Shown: positions 1 to 8,223, numbered from the stretch's first letter. The stretch: DNA of 27,832 nt from Thermoplasmata archaeon (GCA_030037875.1 JASHPV010000131.1:1-27832); one strand, 5' to 3'. A program made the numbers and translations. The notes: generated by a model not told the origin, from the sequence alone.

Positions 1-466
1 CGAGGAGAATCTTCGAAGCACCGTACGCGTTGTCGGTGATGACCCCGAGATGGTCAGCCTCTATGCCCACCGCCGGCACCCCGGCCGCAAGCAGCTGGGG
101 CGGAAGCCACTGTACGGCGAGCCGCTCGCCCTGACTCACGATGCGGTCGGCCAGAGGTGGATCGACCCTCCCTTCGCGCTCCATTTCCTCCACCAGGCGA
201 CGGAGCCGGTCCAGCCGCTTTCGGCCCTCGGCGGGGAGCCCGGGATGGAGCTGAGAAATCCGGCGAAGCGCCCGAGCGTGGTCCGACCGGGCCCGGGGCG
301 ACCGGATTATGGAGCGGAGCAGTTCCGTCACGCCCTCGCGGGCCGACACAACCACCACCGTGGCTCCTTCAGCCCCGCGACGGGTCCGGATCCACTCGAC
401 CACCGCGGCCGGTCTCGAGAGAGTCGCACCGCCAAACTTGATCACGACGGGATGCCGAACCGTCAT
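1..466 (-). CDS. lysC: Aspartate kinase, N-terminal part (cut by window edge)
   Basis: The ATG at 466-464 opens a frame that runs off the left edge, giving about 155 residues. The N-terminus carries VVIKFGGATL, the nucleotide-binding motif of amino-acid kinases (usually KFGGTSV in aspartokinases), and near the edge GVITDNAYGASKI matches the family's GxxTD region. Aspartate kinase phosphorylates L-aspartate, the first step to aspartate semialdehyde in the cytoplasm. Its ATG overlaps the asd stop by four bases (ATGA), so it is the last visible gene of the operon and probably translationally coupled. The ACT regulatory domains would lie outside the window, so feedback control cannot be judged. 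The call is firm because of motif plus the asd neighbour; another amino-acid kinase is unlikely. Confidence 0.88.
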   Translation of the reverse strand, partial: MTVRHPVVIKFGGATLSRPAAVVEWIRTRRGAEGATVVVVSAREGVTELLRSIIRSPRARSDHARALRRISQLHPGLPAEGRKRLDRLRRLVEEMEREGRVDPPLADRIVSQGERLAVQWLPPQLLAAGVPAVGIEADHLGVITDNAYGASKILL

Positions 467-1548
467 GAGGGGCCCCTCTCCCCCTGAGAAAGGAGCCCGA
501 GGGCGGCGGCGAGTTCTGCGTTGAGCACCGATCCCCCCGCTCCGCCGCGCACGGCATTATGCGACAGGACGAAGAACCGTAGGTACGGAGGATCCCACCG
601 GACCCGGCCCACAACGGCGGCCATCCCACGAGCTCGGTCGGGACGGCCCGCCCATCGGTCCCGCGCCGGCTGCGGTCGATCCATCTGAGATCGAACCTCG
701 ATCGGAGGATGAGGGGCCGTGGGCAGCTCCACCCTTCGAAGAGGGTCAAACGCCGTCCATGCCTTTCGCAGATCGGCGGTCGAGGGTCGTCGTCGGGACA
801 CCACGGTCACCGCTTCGAGATGGCCGTCGCGCACCGCAACGCGGGCGCAGTTCGCGACGAAGGGGACGCGCGTCGGTCGGATGCGGCCGTTGCGGGCGGT
901 GCCCAGGATGCGATTCGATTCCGCGCTGACCTTCTCCTCTTCGTGAGGAATGTAGGGAACTACGTTGTCGGTGATCGAGAGGGACGCGACCCCCGGAAAC
1001 CCAGCGCCCGACAACGCCTGGAACGTGGTGACGTGGACCGCCTCCGGACGGAGGAGGGTCCACACCGGGGCGAGCGCGAGCACGAGGCCCGTGGCCGTGC
1101 AGTTGGGGTTGGTCACGAGCAACGCCCGGTGCCGCGAGCCCGCCGCGAGGGCCCGCAGGTGGGCCGCGTTGACCTCGGGCACCAGAAGCGGGACATCAGG
1201 GTCCATCCGGTGGTCCGCGGCGTTGGTAAAGACGTGAATTCCCCGCCGACGGCACTCGGCCTCGACCGCCCCGGCAAGGCCGGACGGGAGGGCGCCAAAG
1301 ACGATCCGCACACCCGCCCGCTGCAGCTGGGCCGGGGATAGACGGCGAAAATGTTCTCGTGTGAGCTCGGCGGGCGGTTCTTCGACCAGTTGCCAGAGTT
1401 CGTCGAGGCGCTGGCCTTCCGAACGCTCTCCGCCCAAGAGTAGTGGCGGTTCGAAGAGCGGATGGTCTGCTAGCAGGCGGGCGAAATGCTGACCGATGTA
1501 CCCGCTGGCCCCGAGGATCGCGGAGGGGAGCCGATCTGTCCCGGTCAC
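463..1548 (-). CDS. asd: Aspartate-semialdehyde dehydrogenase
   Basis: This enzyme reduces aspartyl phosphate to L-aspartate 4-semialdehyde with NADPH. The 361-residue product is close to the archaeal/fungal-type Asd length. An NADP-binding GASGYIG motif lies at residues 13-19, the catalytic cysteine is C150 in VTNPNCTATG, and the later ARVAVRDGHLEAV segment carries the conserved histidine region. The open frame extends upstream, but the GTG at 1548 is preferred: it overlaps the aroC stop as GTGA and puts the nucleotide-binding strand right at the N-terminus. The stop overlaps the lysC start (ATGA). Besides Lys/Thr/Met synthesis, the product is a substrate of the ADH synthase at the head of this same operon, which explains its place among aromatic genes. 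Confidence 0.93.
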   Translation of the reverse strand: MTGTDRLPSAILGASGYIGQHFARLLADHPLFEPPLLLGGERSEGQRLDELWQLVEEPPAELTREHFRRLSPAQLQRAGVRIVFGALPSGLAGAVEAECRRRGIHVFTNAADHRMDPDVPLLVPEVNAAHLRALAAGSRHRALLVTNPNCTATGLVLALAPVWTLLRPEAVHVTTFQALSGAGFPGVASLSITDNVVPYIPHEEEKVSAESNRILGTARNGRIRPTRVPFVANCARVAVRDGHLEAVTVVSRRRPSTADLRKAWTAFDPLRRVELPTAPHPPIEVRSQMDRPQPARDRWAGRPDRARGMAAVVGRVRWDPPYLRFFVLSHNAVRGGAGGSVLNAELAAALGLLSQGERGPS

Positions 1549-2630
1549 GGCAGGAAACCCCCCGCCAGCGCGAGGTCGGCGAGGGCGCAGGCGGCGACGG
1601 ACTCCAAGACCACTACGGCCCGCGGAACGATGCACGGGTCATGACGACCGGTCACGACCACCTGCTGCGCCTCGTGAGTGGCGAGATTCACGGTCTGCTG
1701 TGGGCGAGCGATGGAAGAAGTGGGCTTGACCACCGCCCGGAACGCGATCGGCATTCCGGTCGCGAGGCCTCCAAGGATTCCTCCTGCGTTGTTCGTGAGT
1801 GTTACGACATGACCGTCCTTCCACGCGAACGGGTCGTTGTGGGCGCTGCCCCGCATTTCCGCGGCTCCAAAACCCGCTCCGAATTCGATGCCTTTCACCG
1901 CGGGGACCGAGAAGGCAAGGTGCGCGATGACGCTCTCGATGGAATCGAAGAATGGCTCGCCGAGCCCCACAGGACATCCAAAGATCCGGGTCTCCACGAT
2001 TCCGCCGACGCTGTCTCCGTCCCTGCGGGCACGCGCGATGGCTTCCTCCATCTCGGCGGCCGCGCGAGGCTCGGGACAGCCCACCTCATTCCGGTCGCGT
2101 CGGAGTCGGATCTCTCCGACCGACAGGTCCCCATCAACCTGCGCGTCGATTCCTTCGATGCGCCGGGTAAAGGAGGCGACCTCGATTCCTCGCCGGGACA
2201 GCATTTGGATGGCGATGGCTCCCGCAATCACCAGACCCACTGTCATGCGGCCAGAAAAAATTCCTCCCCCCGAAAGGTCCGCTTCTTCCCCGTATCGTAC
2301 GCGCGCCGGAAAGTCGGCGTGCCCCGGCCGGGGGGTATCCTTCAGCCGGTCGTACGGCCCGCGTTGCACATCCTCGTTGGCCACGTGCATCCGTATTGGC
2401 TGCCCGTCCGTTTTTCCATGCGCGAGCCCGGTATCGACGTGCAAGCGATCCTCCTCCTGGCGCTTCGTCGCCAGGCGACGCCCGACGGGGCGACGCCGGT
2501 CGAGCGCCTCCTGAATACGCTCCACCGAGACGTCCGTTCCCGCCGGTACCCCCTCGATCGACACGCCTACCTCTGGCCCGTGGCTCGAGCCGAACAGGGT
2601 AATCCGGAACCGCCGCCCGAAACTCATCAT
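1545..2630 (-). CDS. aroC: Chorismate synthase
   Basis: Converts EPSP to chorismate using reduced FMN, the last shikimate-pathway step. The product is 361 residues, the normal size. Visible signatures: FGSSHGPEVG (residues 13-22, with the active-site His at 18), RPGHADFPARVRYG from residue 101 (second conserved His at 104), SGGGIFSGRMT (120-130), GIEFGAGFGAAEMRGS, and NNAGGILGGLATGMPI. In the first signature the usual GESHG reads GSSHG. There are two adjacent ATGs (2630 and 2627). The first is only 8 nt after the aroA stop, with GTGAAGG as a possible ribosome binding site; further upstream in-frame starts would lie inside aroA. The stop overlaps the asd GTG. Family identity is secure. Confidence 0.95.
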   Translation of the reverse strand: MMSFGRRFRITLFGSSHGPEVGVSIEGVPAGTDVSVERIQEALDRRRPVGRRLATKRQEEDRLHVDTGLAHGKTDGQPIRMHVANEDVQRGPYDRLKDTPRPGHADFPARVRYGEEADLSGGGIFSGRMTVGLVIAGAIAIQMLSRRGIEVASFTRRIEGIDAQVDGDLSVGEIRLRRDRNEVGCPEPRAAAEMEEAIARARRDGDSVGGIVETRIFGCPVGLGEPFFDSIESVIAHLAFSVPAVKGIEFGAGFGAAEMRGSAHNDPFAWKDGHVVTLTNNAGGILGGLATGMPIAFRAVVKPTSSIARPQQTVNLATHEAQQVVVTGRHDPCIVPRAVVVLESVAACALADLALAGGFLP

Positions 2631-2638
2631 GGATCCCT

Positions 2639-3910
2639 TCACCCGCCGTTGGTCAGTGCCGCGAGGGCATTCCAAAATCCCGGGAACGACTTGGAAACGG
2701 TCTCTGCCCGACCAATCCGGGAGGTTCCCGACCCGATGAGGGCGGCGACCGCGGCGCTCATGACGAGACGGTGATCCGCGAGTGAAGGGAGGTACAGCGC
2801 GCGGGGGGAATCTGTTCCGATGATTTCAACCCGCGACGGATACTCCGACACTTCCGCGCCCATGGCTCGGACGAGTCGAACCGACTGGGCTCGCCGGTTC
2901 GACTCTTTGAATTTAAGATGCGGGGCGCCCTTCAGTCGACTCCGTCCGCCGGGAACGCCCGCCGCAAGGACAGAAACCAGCGGGAACAGGTCCGGGGAAT
3001 TGGTGAGGTTCACGGAAATCGGTTCGGTTACGGGCCCGGTCACACGGACCGATCGGGCGCCCCGATAGACGCTGGCCCCCATCTTCGTGAATATCGGCAA
3101 GATGGCTAGGTCGGCTTGGGGAAGGTCGGCAGGAACCCCCTCGATTTCCACACCTCCGCCCGTGACCGCTGCGGCCGCCCACAGGTAGGCGGCCGACGAG
3201 GCGTCTCCCGGAACGAGGATCCGACCCGCGCGGTACCTTTGGTCTCCCGGAATGAGGAAGCCGTCGCGAGCCACATCGATCCGAACGCGCCGGTCCTTGA
3301 GGACCGCGCGCGTCGCTTCGACATAGGGTTTGGAAACGCTTGGGCCACGGAGGCGAAGCCTTGATGGGCCGACCGCCGTCGGCAATACCATCAGGAGCGC
3401 GGAGACAAACTGGGAGCTCACGTCGGCTCGGACCGTCACCGTCCCGGCCCGAAGCGGGCCCCGAATGGTGCACGGAAGGGAGCGACCTCTCACCGGGCAA
3501 CGAACGACGGCTCCGAGTTGACGCAGCGCTCCGAACAGCTCCCCCATGGGACGAACCGACAGTCCCGCGGCCCCTTCGAACGATACCGGGTCACTGCCCC
3601 GGGCCGCGACCGCGGACAGGAAACGAAGGGTCGTGCCGGATTCCCCGCACCGGACGGTTCGACGTACTCGTCGGACGCCGTGGGGGGAAGGAGCCACCTT
3701 CCACCCCGAGGCAGAATTCCAAACGCGCGCCCCCAGGACGCGGAGCCCGTTTCGGGTGGCGCGCGTGTCGTCCGAATCGAGCGGGCCAACTACCTCGCAT
3801 TCCCGGTTGGAGAGGAATGCCGCGACGAGCGCGCGGTGGGTGTAGCTCTTGGAAGGAGGGGCGCGCAGGTGACCGTGCGCCGCGGCCGGGTGAATCAGCC
3901 GAATCGTCAT
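2639..3910 (-). CDS. aroA: 3-phosphoshikimate 1-carboxyvinyltransferase (EPSP synthase)
   Basis: Transfers the enolpyruvyl group of PEP to shikimate 3-phosphate. The 423-residue protein has the two-domain EPSP synthase pattern: PPSKSYTHRA (18-27; K21, S22 and R26 match the PEP/S3P-binding residues), CGESGTTLRFLSA (88-100), DVSSQFVSALLM (163-174), VPGDASSAAYLW (233-244), TNSPDLFPLVSVLA (303-316, with the catalytic-type Asp at 307), KFKESNRRAQS (333-343) and ADHRLVMS (378-385). The glyphosate-site loop reads ESGTT rather than the bacterial NAGTA. The open frame extends 118 codons further upstream, but the ATG at 3910 overlaps the shikimate kinase stop (ATGA) and matches the family N-terminus. 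Its stop is 8 nt before aroC. Confidence 0.95.
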   Translation of the reverse strand: MTIRLIHPAAAHGHLRAPPSKSYTHRALVAAFLSNRECEVVGPLDSDDTRATRNGLRVLGARVWNSASGWKVAPSPHGVRRVRRTVRCGESGTTLRFLSAVAARGSDPVSFEGAAGLSVRPMGELFGALRQLGAVVRCPVRGRSLPCTIRGPLRAGTVTVRADVSSQFVSALLMVLPTAVGPSRLRLRGPSVSKPYVEATRAVLKDRRVRIDVARDGFLIPGDQRYRAGRILVPGDASSAAYLWAAAAVTGGGVEIEGVPADLPQADLAILPIFTKMGASVYRGARSVRVTGPVTEPISVNLTNSPDLFPLVSVLAAGVPGGRSRLKGAPHLKFKESNRRAQSVRLVRAMGAEVSEYPSRVEIIGTDSPRALYLPSLADHRLVMSAAVAALIGSGTSRIGRAETVSKSFPGFWNALAALTNGG

Positions 3911-4836
3911 TCGTTTTCCGTGGAGCCTCCATCCCGCGGCCGAAGTTCTATACGACGAATCTCCCCCCGATCGGCGGGAAGTCGCGACGCCACTCGATCG
4001 ACGTGCTCCTCCGACGCGAGCGCGGCCAACGCCGGACCCATCCCGCTCACGCCGCACATCGCGGCACCATGAGCCATCAACTCTGACCGGAGGGCACGAT
4101 AGTCGTATCCCATGATTCGCTCGACGAGCTCGGTGTTCAGAGTCATGGCCTCCGCCCAGTGCCCCGCACGCGCGGACTCCACCGCGGCGCGCCCGGCGCC
4201 GGCTTCGGCTTGAAACCGTTCCCGGAAGGAGACGGATGGAACGTGTGTTTCCGACGGGACCCACAGCACGACGCCTAGGCCGGGGGTAAACGGGGGCGAC
4301 CGAAGCACCGTCCGCTTTGAATTATCGGTCAGAACCAATCCGCCGCGAAGCGCCGCTAGGCAATCGTCGTAGGCCCCAGTGGCGCTGAGACCGATCTCTT
4401 GCGCCACATCGGCCGCCAGTCGTGCGAGCTCTTCGGGTGACCGCGACTGGCGGAGCGCACCAGCCACCGCCCGGAGGACGGCTCCGCCGACCGCAGAGGA
4501 ACTCTTGAGCCCTTTTCCGCGGGGAACCTGGGAATCGATCCGGAGCTCACCCTGGAACATTTGTCCCGGAGCAAAATGGGTCAGCGCGACGGCCAGCGTT
4601 TCCCGGACCAGCTCTGTATCGGCCGCATGCTCGATCTGGACACGATGGGTGCCCAGCTCCGCATTCGGACGGAGCTCGACCTCCGCCCGGACCGGAAGCG
4701 AGATGGCGTGGGCACATCCGACCCCGGTCGGCAGCGCATTGACGATGGTAAGCGCGCCCGAGCTCGTGCCTATTCCGCGCGTAGAACCTCCTTCAACGCC
4801 GCCTCCTGAAGGTCCGACGAAGGGGCGGATCCCCAC
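3907..4836 (-). CDS. aroK: Shikimate kinase, archaeal GHMP type
   Basis: Phosphorylates shikimate at O3. It belongs to the GHMP superfamily, not the bacterial AroK P-loop family. The N-terminal SSGALTIVNALPTGVG matches the archaeal enzymes, the ATP loop is PRGKGLKSSSAVGG, and the C-terminal glycine motif is CGVSGMGPALAAL. The stop overlaps the aroA ATG. The start is uncertain. Homology would put it beside the aroDE stop, around 4773, but the frame has no ATG, GTG or TTG there. The nearest is GTG at 4836, used here, giving 309 residues with a 21-residue glycine-rich extension inside the aroDE tail. An ATA at 4773-4771, overlapping the aroDE TAG, has a perfect AAGGAGGT (4793-4786) 12 nt upstream and would give 288 residues. 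Confidence 0.9.
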   Translation of the reverse strand: MGIRPFVGPSGGGVEGGSTRGIGTSSGALTIVNALPTGVGCAHAISLPVRAEVELRPNAELGTHRVQIEHAADTELVRETLAVALTHFAPGQMFQGELRIDSQVPRGKGLKSSSAVGGAVLRAVAGALRQSRSPEELARLAADVAQEIGLSATGAYDDCLAALRGGLVLTDNSKRTVLRSPPFTPGLGVVLWVPSETHVPSVSFRERFQAEAGAGRAAVESARAGHWAEAMTLNTELVERIMGYDYRALRSELMAHGAAMCGVSGMGPALAALASEEHVDRVASRLPADRGEIRRIELRPRDGGSTENE

Positions 4837-6287
4837 CAGGTCGCGTAACTCTCCGCCGCCTGGTACACCAGCAGTCTCGACCCGTCCTCGTAAGTGGCGC
4901 CTTTCGCAAGCGAACCCTGCCGGAGGAACGGATGGTCTGGGGCGTACACGAAATCCAGCACATGGGTCGTCGTGCTCACCACCTCGGTCCACGGAAGTTG
5001 AAGGTCAGGGACGTGTTCCCGCCCGGCCGGGGTCGCGTGGATCACGACGCGCGCCGGTTGGAGCTCGCCCGCCACGCCGACACGCCCCCCGTAGCTCCGG
5101 GCCAACTCTTCGGCAACCTCTCGCCGTCGCGCTATCACGATGCTTGAGCCACCGAGCGATGCCGTTGCTGCGAGGGCCGAGCGTGCCGCACCGCCTCCGC
5201 CGAGCACGACCACCGGAGATTCGTCCCACACGCCCTGGATCCTAAGCTCGGAGAGTCTTCTCCGGACCGCCGCCACGTCAGTGTTCTCCGCGGAGACGGT
5301 TCCGGAATCGAACGAAAGGGTGTTTGCGCATTCGGCCGCCTCAGATGCCGGGCTCGCCTGGCTCGCGAGACTGAGAGCGACCTGCTTCCAGGGATGCGTA
5401 ACGTTGAGGCCCTTGAACCCGCCGGAGGCGAATGGCGTCAGGCTGTCAGCCAGCTCTTGGGCCGTCGACATATCCAGCGCAAGATAGAGCCCGTTCCTCC
5501 GCTCGCGCTGCATCCAAAAGGAATGGATATCGGGCGACCGCGAGTGACCGATGGGATGGCCAACCACCGCGAAGAGCGGACCGGTGGGGACCGTCCGTCC
5601 GTATGCCGCGAGGCGGTCAACCGGTATCTGCCCGGGCTCGACACTGTCGATTGTCCCGGAGGGGTCGAGGGAGGGGAGGGACGAATACACGGCGAACATG
5701 CCGAGCCGGTATCCCCACGCTCGCAGGATCGGGCCAGACGGTCCGGTCGTGTGTAGCACGTACGGCGCGTATCCGTCGAACGGCGTGAGTCGGGGGAGGA
5801 GGTCCGACCAGAGCCGTTCGAAATCGCACGGGAGCACCACCTTCGCTACGGCTCCCGAAGGACGCGGCTCTTCCAGCAGACGGCGAACCGCCTCGGTCGA
5901 GGCCGACTCAGTGAGGTGGGACGACACGACCAGGACCGCCTTCCTCTCCGTCGGCGCTTCCGAGGCACCCAGCAATTCCTCATCCCGGACGCGCTCGCAA
6001 TCGATGAATTGGAATGGCAGGCGGCCGGCGGCTTCCAGAAGGAGAGCTCGCTCGCGAGGAACATCCGGGCCCTCTCCACCCTCCATTCGAGAGCGCAGCG
6101 TCGCCATCAACGGAATCGGCGCCGGAAAGAATTCCGCCCACCGAGAGCGATCGGTCGCGGTGAGGCGATCGAGACGGACTTCGGCGACATCGGCGCCGCC
6201 ATCGGCAGCGCGCTGCACTTCGGATTTCACCGCCTCGACGGACCGACCGGGACAGCTCGCGACGAGGAGAGGCGGACGCGTCGTCAT
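4770..6287 (-). CDS. aroDE: Fused 3-dehydroquinate dehydratase (type I) - shikimate dehydrogenase
   Basis: A 505-residue bifunctional enzyme for two successive steps: 3-dehydroquinate to 3-dehydroshikimate, then NADPH reduction to shikimate. The AroD half (about 1-232) has AEVRLDRL (35-42), the catalytic-type His at 124 in VSSHLTES, the Schiff-base Lys at 149 in AVAKVVLP, and EPGQI with Q220. The AroE half (about 236-505) has VVGHPIGHSRSP (241-252), NVTHPWK with catalytic-type K301, CANTLSF (N322), AENTD (D337), the nucleotide loop VVLGGGGAARSA (360-371), and a C-terminal VYQAAESYATWWG. The ATG at 6287 overlaps the aroB' stop (ATGA); earlier in-frame starts fall inside that gene. No stop or frameshift separates the halves. 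AroDE fusions exist in plants and some other lineages; most archaea keep two genes. Confidence 0.94.
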   Translation of the reverse strand: MTTRPPLLVASCPGRSVEAVKSEVQRAADGGADVAEVRLDRLTATDRSRWAEFFPAPIPLMATLRSRMEGGEGPDVPRERALLLEAAGRLPFQFIDCERVRDEELLGASEAPTERKAVLVVSSHLTESASTEAVRRLLEEPRPSGAVAKVVLPCDFERLWSDLLPRLTPFDGYAPYVLHTTGPSGPILRAWGYRLGMFAVYSSLPSLDPSGTIDSVEPGQIPVDRLAAYGRTVPTGPLFAVVGHPIGHSRSPDIHSFWMQRERRNGLYLALDMSTAQELADSLTPFASGGFKGLNVTHPWKQVALSLASQASPASEAAECANTLSFDSGTVSAENTDVAAVRRRLSELRIQGVWDESPVVVLGGGGAARSALAATASLGGSSIVIARRREVAEELARSYGGRVGVAGELQPARVVIHATPAGREHVPDLQLPWTEVVSTTTHVLDFVYAPDHPFLRQGSLAKGATYEDGSRLLVYQAAESYATWWGSAPSSDLQEAALKEVLRAE

Positions 6288-7324
6288 CGCTCCTCGATTG
6301 TCTCTTCCACCGCCACTCCGAGATGTCGCCCCGCGGAAAGGGGTACTCCCCAGGCGAGTACTCCCGGGCGTAGGTCGGTGGTCGCGATTCGCCCAGAATC
6401 CGTCGAAAGCCGGACTGTCTCTGCTTCTTGCAGAAAGACAGTGCACCGTCGATCCCCGACCTCGGCCTCGACCAGGACGAGGGGACGGCGCTCGATCTTG
6501 ATCCGGCCGACGCGCACGTTCCGCGACGTCCCCGAGGGACTGCAGACGAGGATGGTATCGCCCGGGACGAGTTCGCTCAGGTACCGTGTCTCTCCGTTGG
6601 CGAGCAATGTGTAGAGATGTGCGGCACCGGCATTGACCCGGAACCGCCGGGGCCGTGTGTAGCGTGAGCCGACGGCCTCGCTCGCCACATGGAAGAGGAA
6701 CGCGGCGGCGCTGCCGACGAGGATGCCTTCCTCCGGCCGGAGAAGGGACGTCGTATCCACGATTACTCGGTCCCCGGTTCCCGCCGGCGATACCGACCGG
6801 ACCGGGACTTTCAGCCACTCCAAGGGCACCGATGGCTGCTCAATCCGGTGTTCCAGCTCGTCGAGGATCTCCGGTGTCGACACTTCGACCACGATGGTGT
6901 CTGCACCGTGCTCAAGGGCCCCGAGGAAAGCGGGAATGTCGGCGGTCTCGGCCGTGACCACCCAGAGCGTCCCCCGGACCCGCCGGGCCGCCACCAGCGT
7001 TTCCAGCGGAATCACGCGCTCGGCGCCCCACCGTACGGCCGACGCTTCGCCACGCCCCAGGGCCGCGGTGACAGGCTCGAGTTCCGCAGGGTCCCGAACC
7101 CGGTAGAGGCGGACGAAGGAGGCGTCCGGAACGGTGGTGCCCGCCACCTCTTGGTATCCGTCCGGCGTCGAGTGATACCAGATTTCCTTCGGCTCCGGGG
7201 AGATTGGCCGGGACTGGATCGTGGCGAAACGCCGGAAGCCCCTCCGGCGGGCCCGAGCCACGATAGCGGAGTTCACCTCCGGCTCGGGAGCGGCGAGCGC
7301 GATGACGATGCGGTCCTGCGTCAC
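6284..7324 (-). CDS. aroB': 3-dehydroquinate synthase II
   Basis: Archaeal enzyme that oxidatively deaminates and cyclises ADH (2-amino-3,7-dideoxy-D-threo-hept-6-ulosonate) to 3-dehydroquinate with NAD+, replacing bacterial AroB. The 346-residue product fits the MJ1249 family: KEIWYH near residue 46, then a conserved C-terminal block with RFRVNAGAAHLYTLL, TRYLSELVPGDTILV and VGRIKIERRPLVLVEAEV. The start is GTG at 7324 with GAGG a few bases upstream. It lies 9 nt after the ADH synthase stop, and its own stop overlaps the aroDE ATG. There is no bacterial DAHP synthase or AroB in the window, so this operon uses the DKFP/aspartate semialdehyde route. Confidence 0.94.
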   Translation of the reverse strand: MTQDRIVIALAAPEPEVNSAIVARARRRGFRRFATIQSRPISPEPKEIWYHSTPDGYQEVAGTTVPDASFVRLYRVRDPAELEPVTAALGRGEASAVRWGAERVIPLETLVAARRVRGTLWVVTAETADIPAFLGALEHGADTIVVEVSTPEILDELEHRIEQPSVPLEWLKVPVRSVSPAGTGDRVIVDTTSLLRPEEGILVGSAAAFLFHVASEAVGSRYTRPRRFRVNAGAAHLYTLLANGETRYLSELVPGDTILVCSPSGTSRNVRVGRIKIERRPLVLVEAEVGDRRCTVFLQEAETVRLSTDSGRIATTDLRPGVLAWGVPLSAGRHLGVAVEETIEER

Positions 7325-7333
7325 CGGTGTCCT

Positions 7334-8083
7334 CTAACCGCTCCCGTGAAGAATGGCCGCCACCTGCTTCGCGAAAGTCTCGACGGGTCGGCGCTGGAAG
7401 AGGTTCCGTCCAATGCAGATCCCGGCGGCCCCCGCGGTTACCGTCTCCCGAACGAGTGCCAGGAATGCTTGGTCGTCGTCGAGTCGATTGCCTCCCCCTA
7501 GCAACAGCGGGGCCGGCGTGGTCCGCACGAGTCGGCGGTACTCCTCCAGCGACCCGGGGTAGGAGGTCTTGACGATGTCCGCCCCAAGGTCGGCGGCGGC
7601 CCGGCACGCATGACGTAACTCGTCGGGCGTTCCTCCGTTGGCCTTCTTGACATAGGCCATGCACAGGAGCGGGAGCCCCACGGCCCGACACTGGTCGGCC
7701 GCGATTCCCAGGTCGCGGAGCATCTCACCCTCCTCGGGAATCCCAAAGTTCACCTGGACCGACAAGAGGTCCGCCCCGAGAGCGATCGCCTCCTCGGCGG
7801 TGCCGGCGAGAACCTTGCGGTTCGAGTTCGGATTGAGGCTCGTCGACGCGGACATGTGGATCCCGAGCAGCGTGCGCGGGGTGAGCACCGGCACCAGACC
7901 GCGTACCGCCCCTTTCGTGACGATCACCAAGTCGACGCCGGCCCGTACGAGCTCCGCCACCAGCGCGGGAGTCTCCTCGAGACCATCGATCGGCCCCATC
8001 GACACCGAATGGTCGAGTGGGACCGAGAACAGTCGCCGATCTCCCGGGAAGATTCGTTTCAATCTCAGCTGTTTTCCGTACAT
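7334..8083 (-). CDS. aroA': 2-amino-3,7-dideoxy-D-threo-hept-6-ulosonate (ADH) synthase
   Basis: Class I aldolase-like enzyme that condenses an activated ketose (6-deoxy-5-ketofructose 1-phosphate) with L-aspartate semialdehyde, the first committed step of archaeal aromatic synthesis. The 249-residue TIM-barrel protein has PLDHSVSMGP (22-31, Asp24), CMAYVKKANG (141-150, Tyr144), the Schiff-base Lys172 in IVKTSYPG, and a phosphate-binding end LLLGGGNR ... GICIGRNLFQR. It is slightly shorter than the Methanocaldococcus enzyme MJ0400. The paralogous fructose-bisphosphate aldolase is the main alternative, but the operon, with DHQ synthase II next and asd/lysC at its end, favours ADH synthase. The ATG at 8083 follows GAGGAG by four bases. 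It is first in the operon. Confidence 0.93.
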   Translation of the reverse strand: MYGKQLRLKRIFPGDRRLFSVPLDHSVSMGPIDGLEETPALVAELVRAGVDLVIVTKGAVRGLVPVLTPRTLLGIHMSASTSLNPNSNRKVLAGTAEEAIALGADLLSVQVNFGIPEEGEMLRDLGIAADQCRAVGLPLLCMAYVKKANGGTPDELRHACRAAADLGADIVKTSYPGSLEEYRRLVRTTPAPLLLGGGNRLDDDQAFLALVRETVTAGAAGICIGRNLFQRRPVETFAKQVAAILHGSG

Positions 8084-8089
8084 GCTTCT

Positions 8090-8173
8090 CCTCGCTTTTT
8101 TTCACCGCGAGGGAAGCGCCCGGCGAACGTGCCGCTCAAGACTTCTGTCAGAGGGCCGCGCCGACCGGGCGCT
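8090..8173 (-). promoter_or_regulatory. Leader RNA with possible stems, one covering the RBS
   Basis: In the leader of the aromatic operon the mRNA can form a 6-bp stem, CCTCGC (8112-8107) with GCGAGG (8095-8090), with an A-rich 11-nt loop. The 3' arm contains most of the ribosome binding site of the first gene. Just upstream, AGCGCCCGG (8173-8165) is complementary over 9 bp to CCGGGCGCT (8123-8115), with 41 nt between. Both pairings are seen directly. That they control translation or early termination is inference; no known riboswitch class was recognised, and GC-rich DNA forms such stems easily. Confidence 0.4.
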
Positions 8174-8223
8174 CCCCTCTCACCAGGACCAGGCCGTGAC
8201 CGCTCGCCGCCCGCACGTCCGAA

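Noticed and set aside
1443..2774. 443-codon plus-strand open frame
   Set aside because: It lies antisense to aroC and parts of its neighbours, which have full motif sets; long shadow frames are expected in GC-rich DNA.
8096..8102. T7 run that might be a plus-strand terminator
   Set aside because: No plus-strand gene ends just before it; it is the complement of the A-rich loop in the operon leader.
7725..8105. Possible leader peptide starting MKKSEEKHV at 8105
   Set aside because: It runs 126 codons into ADH synthase in another frame, lacks Phe/Tyr/Trp codon runs and uses the same ribosome binding region as the real gene.
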